Shown in pieces: positions 43,021-51,532 of a stretch of DNA of 64,000 nt (within the stretch, counting starts at the first letter, position 1; each line of letters begins with the position of its first letter). Position numbers and translations under genes: made by a program. Location: NCBI GenBank assembly GCA_016715885.1, contig JADJXL010000015.1, positions 868,001 through 932,000 on the forward strand, read 5' to 3'. This DNA comes from Polyangiaceae bacterium. GTDB taxonomy: Bacteria > Myxococcota_A > Polyangia > Polyangiales > Polyangiaceae. The notes beneath the pieces are model-generated. The model did no database searches. It worked only from the letters and a program-made list of their open reading frames with translations, and was not told the origin of the DNA.

Positions 43021-44330
43021 GTGTCGATGTCCGCCGTGAGTGGCACCATGAGATCCGAACGATCCCCAACGATGAACGGCGAATGCGTTGCCACAATTGC
43101 ATCGAACTCTGCTGTCTTTGCGATTTCGAGCAGCTCCGGCAGATATTTCTTCTGCCATAAGACGTGCAATGATAACTCGGGTTCGTCGATTAACACGAGT
43201 GTCCCGGGTTTGACGCGGAAGAGCAGATCGTAAAGCTGCACGAGCTCGTGTTGCTCCCCCGAGGAAAGCGAATCAGGCTCGATCGGCGCGCCATCATGTC
43301 CCAGAACGACAAACCCTTCTTGTCGGCTGATCTGGATCGATTTGTTGCGGAATTTCCCATTCACGTTGTCTAGAAGCAGCGTGATGCGTCGGGACAGATC
43401 ACCGAGGACCTCAAGTTTCCGTTGCGTGTCTTCGACGTAAAGCGACATCACATTGCTTTGTACGGGATCGAGTACGTCAAGACTCTCGATTTCAAAGGGG
43501 CTGGACGTTGCCGCGTCAAGCAGGCCGATTTTTTGCAATTGTGCCCGCTTGTCGTTCAGAGCACTCATGCGCGATTTGAGGTCCGAAGACACCAACCCAG
43601 TTTGTCCCCTCGTCTTGAGCAATCGTTGCGGAAAAGATTGATCGAGTGATTGGGATTCCGTAGCATACCTTGCGAGCGCTTCGGTGATGCGTGCATGCAG
43701 ATCACGCGCGTATTCGCGCACAGTTGGAATGAAAGCGCCGCGCTCATCTACGAAATTCATTCGTAACAAGCGCTGAGTTTCGATTAGATGCACTTGAACA
43801 CGGGTGCGTAAGTCCGTGAGCCATTTTGGTCCCATAATTCGCCGTGCCGCATCGGTAGCACCGGATGGTTTTCCCTGAAAGGGACTCTGTCCGTGTCTCC
43901 CAAATGGCTCCCAGATGGCGTCCCAAGCAAATGACGTAATTGCTGGTTTCGCTTTCTCGATTGTTATCGTGCCATCGCGGGTTTTGGTTCCCGATTTTAA
44001 TGATACCAATATGGGTTGATTGTCGTTGTCACGTTCATCGCCAAATTTGTCTGGGATTAGCGACAACAACCCATCGCCAGAGAATTCAATTGACAACTGT
44101 TTAAATGGCACTTTGGCCAGTTGTTCATATTCGCCGCTAAATACCGCCGCTATCAGCTTCAACAATACCGTTTTCCCAACACCATTCGGCCCATGAACAA
44201 TCGTTACCCGATCGTCCAAATTCAACGGAATGTCGTGGTTGTACAAGCCGAAAAGACCCTCGACCTTTACGCGTTTTACGCGAAGGACCGGGGCGTTCGT
44301 TGTCGCCGTCCGCTGGAGCCGCTCTCCCAT
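43017..44330 (-). CDS. AAA ATPase (AriA/AAA_15-like) of a PARIS-like pair
   Basis: About 437 residues from ATG 44330. Walker A GPNGVGKT lies at 47-54. The ABC-type signature SLSSGEQHELVQLYDLLF and Walker B GTLVLIDEPELSLHVLWQKKYLPELL lie at about 355-400, then VATHSPFIVGDRSDLMVPL. A helical insert (about 120-340) is present, as in AriA-type and OLD ATPases. With the DUF4435 gene coupled by ATGA it resembles a PARIS anti-phage module. The region looks AT-richer than its neighbours, suggesting transfer. It starts about 130 bp from the divergent hemE. Confidence 0.72.
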   Translation of the reverse strand: MGERLQRTATTNAPVLRVKRVKVEGLFGLYNHDIPLNLDDRVTIVHGPNGVGKTVLLKLIAAVFSGEYEQLAKVPFKQLSIEFSGDGLLSLIPDKFGDERDNDNQPILVSLKSGTKTRDGTITIEKAKPAITSFAWDAIWEPFGRHGQSPFQGKPSGATDAARRIMGPKWLTDLRTRVQVHLIETQRLLRMNFVDERGAFIPTVREYARDLHARITEALARYATESQSLDQSFPQRLLKTRGQTGLVSSDLKSRMSALNDKRAQLQKIGLLDAATSSPFEIESLDVLDPVQSNVMSLYVEDTQRKLEVLGDLSRRITLLLDNVNGKFRNKSIQISRQEGFVVLGHDGAPIEPDSLSSGEQHELVQLYDLLFRVKPGTLVLIDEPELSLHVLWQKKYLPELLEIAKTAEFDAIVATHSPFIVGDRSDLMVPLTADIDT

Positions 44331-44459
44331 GACGAGCCACTTATAGCAGACCATCCGAACCGCAAGACAAAACTCGACAACTCAGGCGTTTCACTCAGCC
44401 TCGAGGGTTCATCTCATTCCCCATTGCTCCCATCCCGCATCGCAGTCAGTGTTGCCCCC

Positions 44460-45494
44460 ATGTTCGATCGGTTTTTGCGCGCTTGTCGCCGCGAAGAAAC
44501 AGATGTCACCCCCGTGTGGTTCATGCGTCAGGCCGGCCGTTACATGGCCGAATACCGCGCACTTCGCGAAAAACACACGCTCCTCGAATTGTGCCGCACG
44601 CCCGAGCTCGCACTCGAAGTCACCCTTCAACCGCTGCGCCTCGGCATGGACGCCGCCATCCTCTTCGCCGACATCCTCTTGCCGCTCGAACCGATGGGCG
44701 CCCCGTTCACGTTCGCCAAAGGCGAAGGCCCCGTCATCCACGAGCCCGTACGCACGCGCGAAGCCATCGAAAAACTGCGCATCATCGAACCCGAAGAAGG
44801 CCTCGGTTACGTGCTCGAAGCCATCCGGCTCATTCGCCGCGAGCTCGAAGGAAAAACCCCACTCATTGGATTTGCCGGCGCGCCCTTTACCATCGCCAGC
44901 TACCTCATCGAGGGCGGTCGCTCGTCCGATTACTTTCACGCCAAACAAATGATGTGGGGCGACCCTGCGCTTTTTTCGCTCCTGATGAGCAAAATCTCCG
45001 AAGTCGTTCGCCGCTTCCTGCGCGCGCAAATCCAAGCGGGCGCGCAAGCCGTGCAGCTCTTCGATTCCTGGGCCGGCGCACTTTCTCCCGCTGACTACCG
45101 CGAGCACGTCGCGCCTCACGTCAGCCACATCCTTCGCGACGTCGAGACCATGGGCGTGCCCGTCATTCACTTCGGCACGAACACCGCCACGCTCCTCGAA
45201 GCGCAACGTGATGCCGGTGGCACCGTGATCGGCGTCGATTGGCGCACTCCGCTCGCCGAAGGTTGGAAGCGCATCGGCTACGATCACGCCATCCAAGGCA
45301 ACCTCGATCCGCTGCTGCTTTGCGCTCCGCGCGATGTTGCCGCCAAACGAGCGCGCGCGATCCTCGATGAAGCCGCAGGACGACCCGGCCACATCTTCAA
45401 CCTCGGCCACGGCATCATCCCTCAAACGCCCGTCGACAACGTCAAAGCTCTCATCGACGTCGTCCACGAATACCGCCCGAAGAGCGCATCATGA
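44460..45494 (+). CDS. hemE: Uroporphyrinogen decarboxylase
   Basis: A 344-residue enzyme converting uroporphyrinogen III to coproporphyrinogen III in haem synthesis. PVWFMRQAGRYMAEYRALRE is the family signature 1 (catalytic Arg pair), GFAGAPFTIASYLIEGG is signature 2, and FDSWAGALSPADYREHV, GVDWRTPL and FNLGHGI follow. Length matches HemE. ATG 44460 is chosen; the open frame extends back to 44121 but overlaps the divergent ATPase gene. It overlaps hemG by 4 bp (ATGA). Confidence 0.95.
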   Translation: MFDRFLRACRREETDVTPVWFMRQAGRYMAEYRALREKHTLLELCRTPELALEVTLQPLRLGMDAAILFADILLPLEPMGAPFTFAKGEGPVIHEPVRTREAIEKLRIIEPEEGLGYVLEAIRLIRRELEGKTPLIGFAGAPFTIASYLIEGGRSSDYFHAKQMMWGDPALFSLLMSKISEVVRRFLRAQIQAGAQAVQLFDSWAGALSPADYREHVAPHVSHILRDVETMGVPVIHFGTNTATLLEAQRDAGGTVIGVDWRTPLAEGWKRIGYDHAIQGNLDPLLLCAPRDVAAKRARAILDEAAGRPGHIFNLGHGIIPQTPVDNVKALIDVVHEYRPKSAS

Positions 45495-46921
45495 CGAGCC
45501 GTCACATCGCGGTCCTCGGTGGAGGCATCACGGGCCTCACGGTCGCGTATCGCCTGCTTTCATCGGACAAGCGTGAAGGTTTGTCCGTCACGCTCATCGA
45601 AGCCAAGCCGCGCCTCGGCGGCAACATCATCACCGAACGTCGCGATGGGTTCGTCGTCGACGGCGGCCCCGATTCGTTCGTCGCAGCAAAACCGCAGGCA
45701 ACCGCGCTCTGCAAAGAGCTTGGCCTCGGCAGTCGCCTCATCACCACCACCGAGAAAAACCGGCGCGTGTACCTGTTGCGCCACGACAAACTACACTCGC
45801 TCCCCGAGGGCCTCGTACTCACCATCCCCACGAGATTTTTGCCGTTCGCCACGAGCCCCATTTTTTCGTGGCGAGGGAAAGCTCGCATGGGCCTCGACCT
45901 CGCCCTACCGAGGCGCCCGAACACGCAAGGCGACGAATCGGTCGGCAGCTTCGTCAGGCGCAGGCTTGGACAAGAAGCGGTCGACGTTCTCGCCGATCCG
46001 CTTCTCGGCGGCATCTACGCCGGAGACATCGAAAAGCTCGGCATTCGCAGCACGTTTCCGCAGCTTGCCGAGCTCGAAGACAAACATGGCAGCTTGATTC
46101 GCGGAGCGTTGGCGCAGCGCCGCAAAGCCGTTCGTGGTGCTCCACCTCCAAGCCCCTTCCATTCGCTCGAAGGCGGCATGGGCGAGCTCGTCGATGCGCT
46201 CGAAGCGAGCATTCGCAAAGCGGGTGGCAACATCATCGTTGGTGCTCCAATCATTTCGATGGCACCTCCATCCGAACGATCGTCGGGACGATGGACCCTG
46301 CGTTTTCGCTCATCGGATGGTGCGGAAGAATCGCTGATCGTCGACGGTGTCGTGATGACCACGCCTGCGCATGTCGCGGCGTCCGTGTGCGAGCCTTTCG
46401 ATGCGGAGCTTGGCGACATGCTTCGCGGCATTCCGTACTTGTCGACGGCCACCGTTGCACTTGCGTATCCACGATCCGCCGTGCCTCATCCGCTCGACGC
46501 CGTGGGCATCATCATTCCGAAGGACGAGCGTCGTCGTATTCTCGCGGCCACGTTCATCTCGAGCAAGTGGAAGGCGCGAGCTCCCGAGGGATCGGTGCTC
46601 TTGCGCGTATTCGTTGGAGGTCATAGGGATCCGTCACGTCTTGCGTCGACCGACGACGAGCTCGCATCTCTTGCGCGTGAAGAGCTCGGCCGGTTGCTGG
46701 GTGTGCAAGCGGAGCCGCTTTTCACGCGTGTTTTTCGCTACGACCAAGCGAACGCGCAGCCTATCGTGGGCCATGCCGACCACGTGCAGCGCATCCGGCA
46801 GCGAGCCGAGCGGCACCCGGGCTTGTGGTTTGCCGGCGCAGCCTTCGATGGCGTGGGGATTCCGGATTGTGTTCGGCAAGCGAACGATGCGGCGGAGCTC
46901 GTTCTGCGAAGTAAGATCTGA
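45491..46921 (+). CDS. hemG: Protoporphyrinogen oxidase (FAD, HemY type)
   Basis: A 476-residue FAD enzyme oxidising protoporphyrinogen IX to protoporphyrin IX. The N-terminal dinucleotide motif is LGGGITGLTVAYRLL, then TLIEAKPRLGGNI and DGGPDSFVAAKPQA. The C-terminus has the FAD motif GLWFAGAAFDGVGIPDCVRQANDAA. It follows hemE in an operon (4-bp overlap) and should act two steps after HemE. One exact dispersed 9-mer lies at 45578 in a GLS codon triplet. Named hemG after common annotation for this class; the protein is of the HemY oxygen-dependent type. Confidence 0.93.
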   Translation: MTSRHIAVLGGGITGLTVAYRLLSSDKREGLSVTLIEAKPRLGGNIITERRDGFVVDGGPDSFVAAKPQATALCKELGLGSRLITTTEKNRRVYLLRHDKLHSLPEGLVLTIPTRFLPFATSPIFSWRGKARMGLDLALPRRPNTQGDESVGSFVRRRLGQEAVDVLADPLLGGIYAGDIEKLGIRSTFPQLAELEDKHGSLIRGALAQRRKAVRGAPPPSPFHSLEGGMGELVDALEASIRKAGGNIIVGAPIISMAPPSERSSGRWTLRFRSSDGAEESLIVDGVVMTTPAHVAASVCEPFDAELGDMLRGIPYLSTATVALAYPRSAVPHPLDAVGIIIPKDERRRILAATFISSKWKARAPEGSVLLRVFVGGHRDPSRLASTDDELASLAREELGRLLGVQAEPLFTRVFRYDQANAQPIVGHADHVQRIRQRAERHPGLWFAGAAFDGVGIPDCVRQANDAAELVLRSKI

Positions 46922-46949
46922 CTACCTATTCTGCAACGAGGCTCTTCCT

Positions 46950-46976
46950 CCCCCTCTCCCTCGTAGGGAGAGGGGG
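46950..46976. repeat. REP-like palindromic element
   Basis: CCCCCTCTCCCT (46950-46961) and AGGGAGAGGGGG (46965-46976) form a perfect 12-bp stem with a 3-nt loop between hemG and the amidotransferase gene. The right arm is followed by TCGGGGGGTGAGGCATG, where GGGGTGAGG acts as the ribosome-binding region of the next gene. Elements of this CCCCTCTCC/GGAGAGGGG type are widespread intergenic repeats in bacteria. It may also end hemG transcription. Confidence 0.7.
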
Positions 46977-46990
46977 TCGGGGGGTGAGGC

Positions 46991-47782
46991 ATGTGCGAGC
47001 TACTCGGGATGGAGTGCAACGTCCCAACCGACATCATTTTTTCGTTCTCGGGTCTTCGTCAACGCGGCGGGAAGACCGGGCCGCACAAAGACGGCTGGGG
47101 TTTGTCCTTCTACGACGGCCTTGCCGCGCGCATTTTTCTCGACCCCGAACCCGCGGCGGAAAGCCCGCTCGCACGGTTCATCGCGCAAAACCCCATCAAG
47201 ACGAAGCTCGCCATCGGTCACGTCCGCAAGCGCACGCGCGGTCGCACGAGTTTGGCGAACACGCATCCGTTCGTGCGTGAGTTATGGGGACGTCACTGGG
47301 TTTTCGCGCACAACGGAACGTTGCCTCGGGTTCGTCGCCACAAACTCGGCCGCTTCACGCCCATTGGCAACACCGACAGCGAGCACGCATTTTGCGTGTT
47401 GCTCGAAGACTTGCGGGCCAGGTTTCCCGCCTATCCGCGCGCACCGAAAGAGCTCTGGCGAGCGGTCGCCGAAGTGGCGGGACGCATTGGGCAAGACGGG
47501 ACGTTCAACTTCTTGCTCGGCGATGGTCGTCATCTCTACGCTCGATGCCACACGCGCCTTTGCTACATCATCCGCAAGGCTCCGTTTGGTACGGCGCATC
47601 TTGCGGACGACGACGTGGCCGTCGACTTTTCTTCCGTGACGACACCGCGCGATCGCGTTGCAGTCGTCGCCACTGCACCGCTCACCACGAACGAGACTTG
47701 GACGCACGGCAAGTCGGGGGAAATGTGGGTCTTCGATCATGGCCGCCTTCTTGCGACGTTGCCTTCATCGAGCGCGACATGA
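46991..47782 (+). CDS. Class II glutamine amidotransferase (YafJ/GATase type)
   Basis: A 263-residue protein starting MCELLGMECNVP, with nucleophile Cys2 after Met removal, then GWGLSFYDGLAARIF, GHVRKRTRGRTSLANTHPF and FAHNGTLPRV, the class II amidotransferase core. It is related to YafJ/EgtC-like proteins, but no acceptor domain or partner is adjacent, so the ammonia acceptor is unknown. Its start codon lies 15 bp past the palindromic repeat at 46950-46976, whose flank supplies the ribosome-binding site. An exact 9-mer copy occurs at 47099 in the GLS of GWGLSF. Confidence 0.9.
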   Translation: MCELLGMECNVPTDIIFSFSGLRQRGGKTGPHKDGWGLSFYDGLAARIFLDPEPAAESPLARFIAQNPIKTKLAIGHVRKRTRGRTSLANTHPFVRELWGRHWVFAHNGTLPRVRRHKLGRFTPIGNTDSEHAFCVLLEDLRARFPAYPRAPKELWRAVAEVAGRIGQDGTFNFLLGDGRHLYARCHTRLCYIIRKAPFGTAHLADDDVAVDFSSVTTPRDRVAVVATAPLTTNETWTHGKSGEMWVFDHGRLLATLPSSSAT

Positions 47783-48011
47783 GCAATCGGCGCGCATCCC
47801 CACCACGCTCGAGACGAGGGTATGCAATGCAGCTTGACGTCTGTGTGCTGGCATGGATACGCTTGGATCTGGAGGTTGATCCGGAATCAGGGATACGCCT
47901 CGTGAGCCGACGATTCGCGACGCGTAGTACCTCGCGAATCGGCCCCTCAGGGGTGAGTTGCGATGGCTCGATGATTCGACCCATGGCGCACGCATACCGG
48001 GCTGAACACGC

Positions 48012-48917
48012 GTGAACGACTTCGACGAAAAGACTCGCGTTACGCAGGTCGTGCAGCCCCAGCCAGCCGGTGGCGTCGGGGCAAAGACCGCGACTGATTG
48101 CCTCGTCGTCATTTACACGAAAGAGCCTACGCTCTTGGGCAAACGCTTTACGCTCGACAACAGCCCGACGCGTGTTGGCCGAGGTGGCGACAACCAGATC
48201 GTTTTGGACGGCGACAGCGTATCGCGCAGACACGCGCAGTTCAAACAGAAGGGCGATGCGTGGGTGCTCGTCGACGATGGGAGCACCAACGGAACGTACT
48301 GCAACGACGAGCAGATCACGCGTGAGGTTGTCCTGAAAAACGGCGACCGCATCAAGGTCGGCCCCACGATCTTCAAGTACTTCTCCGGGGCGGACGTCGA
48401 AGCCCAGTACCACGAAGAAATCTATCGGATGACCATCATCGATGGTCTCACGCAGATCTACAACAAGCGCTACCTCTACGAAGCGCTCGAACGCGAGCTC
48501 ATCCGCGGCAGAAGGCACGAACGTGAACTGTCCGTGCTCATGTTCGACATCGACCACTTCAAGCGCATCAACGACGTGCATGGTCATCTGGCGGGCGACT
48601 ACGTGCTCAAGGAAGTCGCGCGCGTCGTGCAAGCACGCATTCGACGCGATGAAGTGTTCGCTCGTTACGGCGGTGAAGAGTTCGCCATCATCTTGCCCGA
48701 AACGCCCATCAGCGGAGCCGTCGCGCTCGCCGAAACCTTGCGCCAAAAAGTCGCCGATCACGCCTTCGTCTTTCAGGCCGACAGCATCAAGGTCACCATC
48801 AGTCTCGGCGCGGCGCTCATGGAAGACGGCGATCGCGCCGCATCCGATCTCATCAAACGCGCCGACGAAAAGCTGTACCAAGCCAAGCGCACGGGCCGTA
48901 ACCGCGTGTGCTCCTGA
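48012..48917 (+). CDS. FHA-GGDEF diguanylate cyclase
   Basis: A 301-residue protein. The N-terminal FHA domain (about 45-125) reads TRVGRGGDNQIVLDGDSVSRRHAQF and DGSTNGTYCNDEQ and binds phosphothreonine. The GGDEF domain (about 140-300) has the active-site RYGGEEFAI and the upstream LMFDIDHFKRINDVHGHLAGDYVL. The position that usually carries the RxxD product-inhibition site reads RRDE, so feedback may be altered. It makes c-di-GMP. The start is GTG 48012 with no clear binding site. It lies 230 bp after the amidotransferase gene and 91 bp before the aminotransferase gene. Confidence 0.9.
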   Translation: MNDFDEKTRVTQVVQPQPAGGVGAKTATDCLVVIYTKEPTLLGKRFTLDNSPTRVGRGGDNQIVLDGDSVSRRHAQFKQKGDAWVLVDDGSTNGTYCNDEQITREVVLKNGDRIKVGPTIFKYFSGADVEAQYHEEIYRMTIIDGLTQIYNKRYLYEALERELIRGRRHERELSVLMFDIDHFKRINDVHGHLAGDYVLKEVARVVQARIRRDEVFARYGGEEFAIILPETPISGAVALAETLRQKVADHAFVFQADSIKVTISLGAALMEDGDRAASDLIKRADEKLYQAKRTGRNRVCS

Positions 48918-49008
48918 GCAAGCGAGGCACGCTCGTCGGTCGTTCGACGCAGGGATCGAACGCTCGCCGCTGATCAATTCAGCACGCAATCGTGCTACGA
49001 ACGAATGC

Positions 49009-50358
49009 ATGCCGCTCAGCGAGTTTCCGCAACCTGCGGAAGAGGCGTCGGGAATCGACCTTCCCGACATTCGCATCACTCCTCCTGGCCCAGCATCGCG
49101 CAGCGCATTCGATCGTCTCGAACGCGTCGAATGTCCCGCGTTTGGACATCGTCGCGAAGCTCGTGAAGAAGCCAGCGGCGTGAACATGACCCCCGTCTTT
49201 TTCACGTCGGGCAAAGGCGCGAACCTCTTCGATGTCGATGGCAACAGGTACGTCGACCTCGCAGCAGGCTTCGGTTCCGTGCTCCTCGGTCATGGCGCTC
49301 CATCGGTCGCGCGTGCGCTCGAAGCCCAAGCGGATCGCATGCTTCAAGCCCTTGGTGACCTCTATTCGGCGGACATTAAAGTTGCGCTGCTCGAACGCCT
49401 CGCATCGATCCATCCAGGGCAATCACCGCGCGTTCTCTTGTGCCAAAGCGGAAGCGATGCCGTCTCTGCGGCGCTCAAGACCTGCGTGCTCGCGACGGGC
49501 AAACCTGGCGTCGTGGCGTTCGAAGGCAGCTATCACGGCCTTGGTTACGGCCCTCTTGCTGCGTGTGGTCTTCGTGAAAGTTACCGCGCGCCCTTTGCCG
49601 CTCAGCTCAATCCACACGTCACGTTCGCTCCATATCCCAAAGCCGAGACGGACCTCGACGCGTCGCTTTCGGCCGTTGAAAAGTCTCTTGCGCGAGGTGA
49701 CGTCGGCGCTGTTCTCGTCGAGCCCATTCTTGGTCGCGGTGGTGTCGTCGTTCCTCCGAATGCCTTCTTGACGGGTTTGTCCGAGCTTGCTCATCGCCAC
49801 GGCGCGCTCGTCATTGCCGATGAAATCTGGACGGGTCTTGGTCGTACGGGAGCGATGCTTCGTTCGAGCGCCGCTGGAGCATCCGCGGACGTCGTGGTCG
49901 TTGGAAAAGGTCTTGGAGGTGGGCTTTCGATTTCGGCATGCATCGCGCCCGACGCGGTCATGCAGGCATGGGCGCGAGGTGGTCAAGTCGTGCACACGTC
50001 CACGCATGCCGGTGCGCCTTTGCCGTGTGCCGTGGCGATCGCGGTGCTCGATTCGCTGCGTTTCCGGCGGCTCGTACCGAACGCGGCGGAAGTTGGAGCT
50101 CGAACGAAAGCGTATCTTCAGGGCGTGCTTGCTGGAGCGCCTGGTGTCGTCGACGTGCGAGGCCAGGGTCTCATGCTCGGCGTCGCGTTCGAAAATGGTG
50201 CTCTCGCGCTTCGCGTCATGCACCGAATGCTCGAGCTTGGGTACATCGTGACGACTGGTGGGCCTCAGGGTGAAGTCATCGTGTGGACGCCGGCGCTCAC
50301 GATTGCCGAAGAGCAGCTCACGGCGGCTGCCGACGCCATGAAGGTCGCGCTCGCTTGA
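49009..50358 (+). CDS. Class III PLP-dependent aminotransferase
   Basis: About 449 residues from ATG 49009; the frame runs back to 48442 inside the GGDEF gene. Motifs are FFTSGKGANLFDVDGNRYVDLAAGFGSVLLG, the cofactor-region GSDAVSAALK, VVAFEGSYHGLGYGPLA, VLVEPILGRGGVVVPP, the Asp/PLP site ADEIWTGLGRTGAM and the PLP-Lys in VVVGKGLGGGLSISA. Class III enzymes transaminate omega-amino or aldehyde substrates. It stands 37 bp before the LuxE-like gene, so an operon with LuxE/LuxC is likely; in that case it may aminate an aldehyde made by LuxC. The substrate is unknown. Confidence 0.88.
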   Translation: MPLSEFPQPAEEASGIDLPDIRITPPGPASRSAFDRLERVECPAFGHRREAREEASGVNMTPVFFTSGKGANLFDVDGNRYVDLAAGFGSVLLGHGAPSVARALEAQADRMLQALGDLYSADIKVALLERLASIHPGQSPRVLLCQSGSDAVSAALKTCVLATGKPGVVAFEGSYHGLGYGPLAACGLRESYRAPFAAQLNPHVTFAPYPKAETDLDASLSAVEKSLARGDVGAVLVEPILGRGGVVVPPNAFLTGLSELAHRHGALVIADEIWTGLGRTGAMLRSSAAGASADVVVVGKGLGGGLSISACIAPDAVMQAWARGGQVVHTSTHAGAPLPCAVAIAVLDSLRFRRLVPNAAEVGARTKAYLQGVLAGAPGVVDVRGQGLMLGVAFENGALALRVMHRMLELGYIVTTGGPQGEVIVWTPALTIAEEQLTAAADAMKVALA

Positions 50359-50395
50359 TGCGTGCGCATTCTTTTGGTCCTGCTACGACTCGCGC

Positions 50396-51532
50396 GTGAC
50401 ACCGCGGCAAACAAGCGATTCGCTGCACCAGCGCGTGCGCCTATTCATCGAAGCATCGCTCGATGGTTCGGCGACCGAAACGTTCGATGATCTCGCGCTC
50501 GAGATTGCGCGTTTTCAAGCGGCGCACGTGCCTACGTTTGCTCGATATTGCCAGGCGCGCGGCGTGGACCTTTCGTGCGTCGAGCACGCGCGCTCCATTC
50601 CGGCGTTGCCCGTCGATGTTTTCCGATTGGCGCGCATTGCGGTGCATTCTCCCGAAGAGGATCGGCGGGTTTTTCGCACGAGTGGCACGTCGCAAGGAAA
50701 GGAGGCGCGTGGCGAGCATCCCATGCGCACGACGGCGACGTACGAGCTTGCTGCATTGCGGTGGGCCGAGCGAATGCTTTGGCCCGATGGTTTACGTTTC
50801 TACGTTCTCGTGTTGGCGCCGAGTGCAGCCGATGCTCCCGATTCGTCGCTTTCGTTCATGATCGAAAAGTTTGTCGAAGCCGTAGGCGAGCGGGGAGCAT
50901 ATTCCGGCCATTGGGCGGCCCATGTGGTGAATGCCGGGACGCTCGACCTCGATAGTTTGCAAGGTGCCATTGGAGATGCTTCTTTTCTCGGCCATCCGGT
51001 GCTCGTATTGGGCACGTCGTTCGCGTTCGTGCATGTGATTGATCGTGGCGGCGGACGTAATCTTCGGCTTCCGCCGGGCAGTCGCGTCATGCAAACCGGT
51101 GGATTCAAAGGTCGTTCGCGTGAAGTTCGTCCGGATGATTTGCGGCGCATGCTCTCCACGATTTTTGAATTGCCCGAAACGCACATCGTGGGCGAATACG
51201 GCATGACGGAATTGTCGAGCCAGCTTTACGAAGGCACACTTTCGGCTGCATTGGGTGCTCGGGCCGAAGGAAAACATGGCGTGTATGTCGCTCCGCCCTG
51301 GCTATTGGTCGATGCGGCCGATCCGGTGACGCTCGAGGCATTGCCTCAGGGAGAAACGGGCATCTTGCGATTCGTGGATTTGGCCAATGTCGATTCGGCC
51401 GTTGCCATTCAAACCATGGATCTCGGGCGCGTGACGGAAGCGGGCGTCGAGCTATTCGGGCGAGCGCCTGGAGCGATGCTGCGCGGCTGTTCGCTCGCCG
51501 TCGAAGACCTTTTTGTCAAGGGTCAGCCGTGA
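50396..51532 (+). CDS. LuxE-like acyl-protein synthetase
   Basis: A 378-residue protein of the LuxE (PF04443) branch of adenylate-forming enzymes. The P-loop is FRTSGTSQGKEARGEHPM. Further motifs are VLVLGTSFAFVHVID, VMQTGGFKGRSREV and VGEYGMTELSSQLYEG. LuxE activates a carboxylate as acyl-AMP, then holds it as a thioester for LuxC. The start is GTG 50396 (no strong binding site). The stop overlaps the LuxC-like GTG start by 4 bp (GTGA). Bioluminescence is not expected because luxAB is absent; the pair probably makes an aldehyde for another pathway. Confidence 0.85.
   Translation: MTPRQTSDSLHQRVRLFIEASLDGSATETFDDLALEIARFQAAHVPTFARYCQARGVDLSCVEHARSIPALPVDVFRLARIAVHSPEEDRRVFRTSGTSQGKEARGEHPMRTTATYELAALRWAERMLWPDGLRFYVLVLAPSAADAPDSSLSFMIEKFVEAVGERGAYSGHWAAHVVNAGTLDLDSLQGAIGDASFLGHPVLVLGTSFAFVHVIDRGGGRNLRLPPGSRVMQTGGFKGRSREVRPDDLRRMLSTIFELPETHIVGEYGMTELSSQLYEGTLSAALGARAEGKHGVYVAPPWLLVDAADPVTLEALPQGETGILRFVDLANVDSAVAIQTMDLGRVTEAGVELFGRAPGAMLRGCSLAVEDLFVKGQP

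Noticed and set aside
47682..49244. 520-codon minus-strand ORF over the GGDEF and aminotransferase genes
   Set aside because: It spans two real genes on the other strand and has no recognisable motif.
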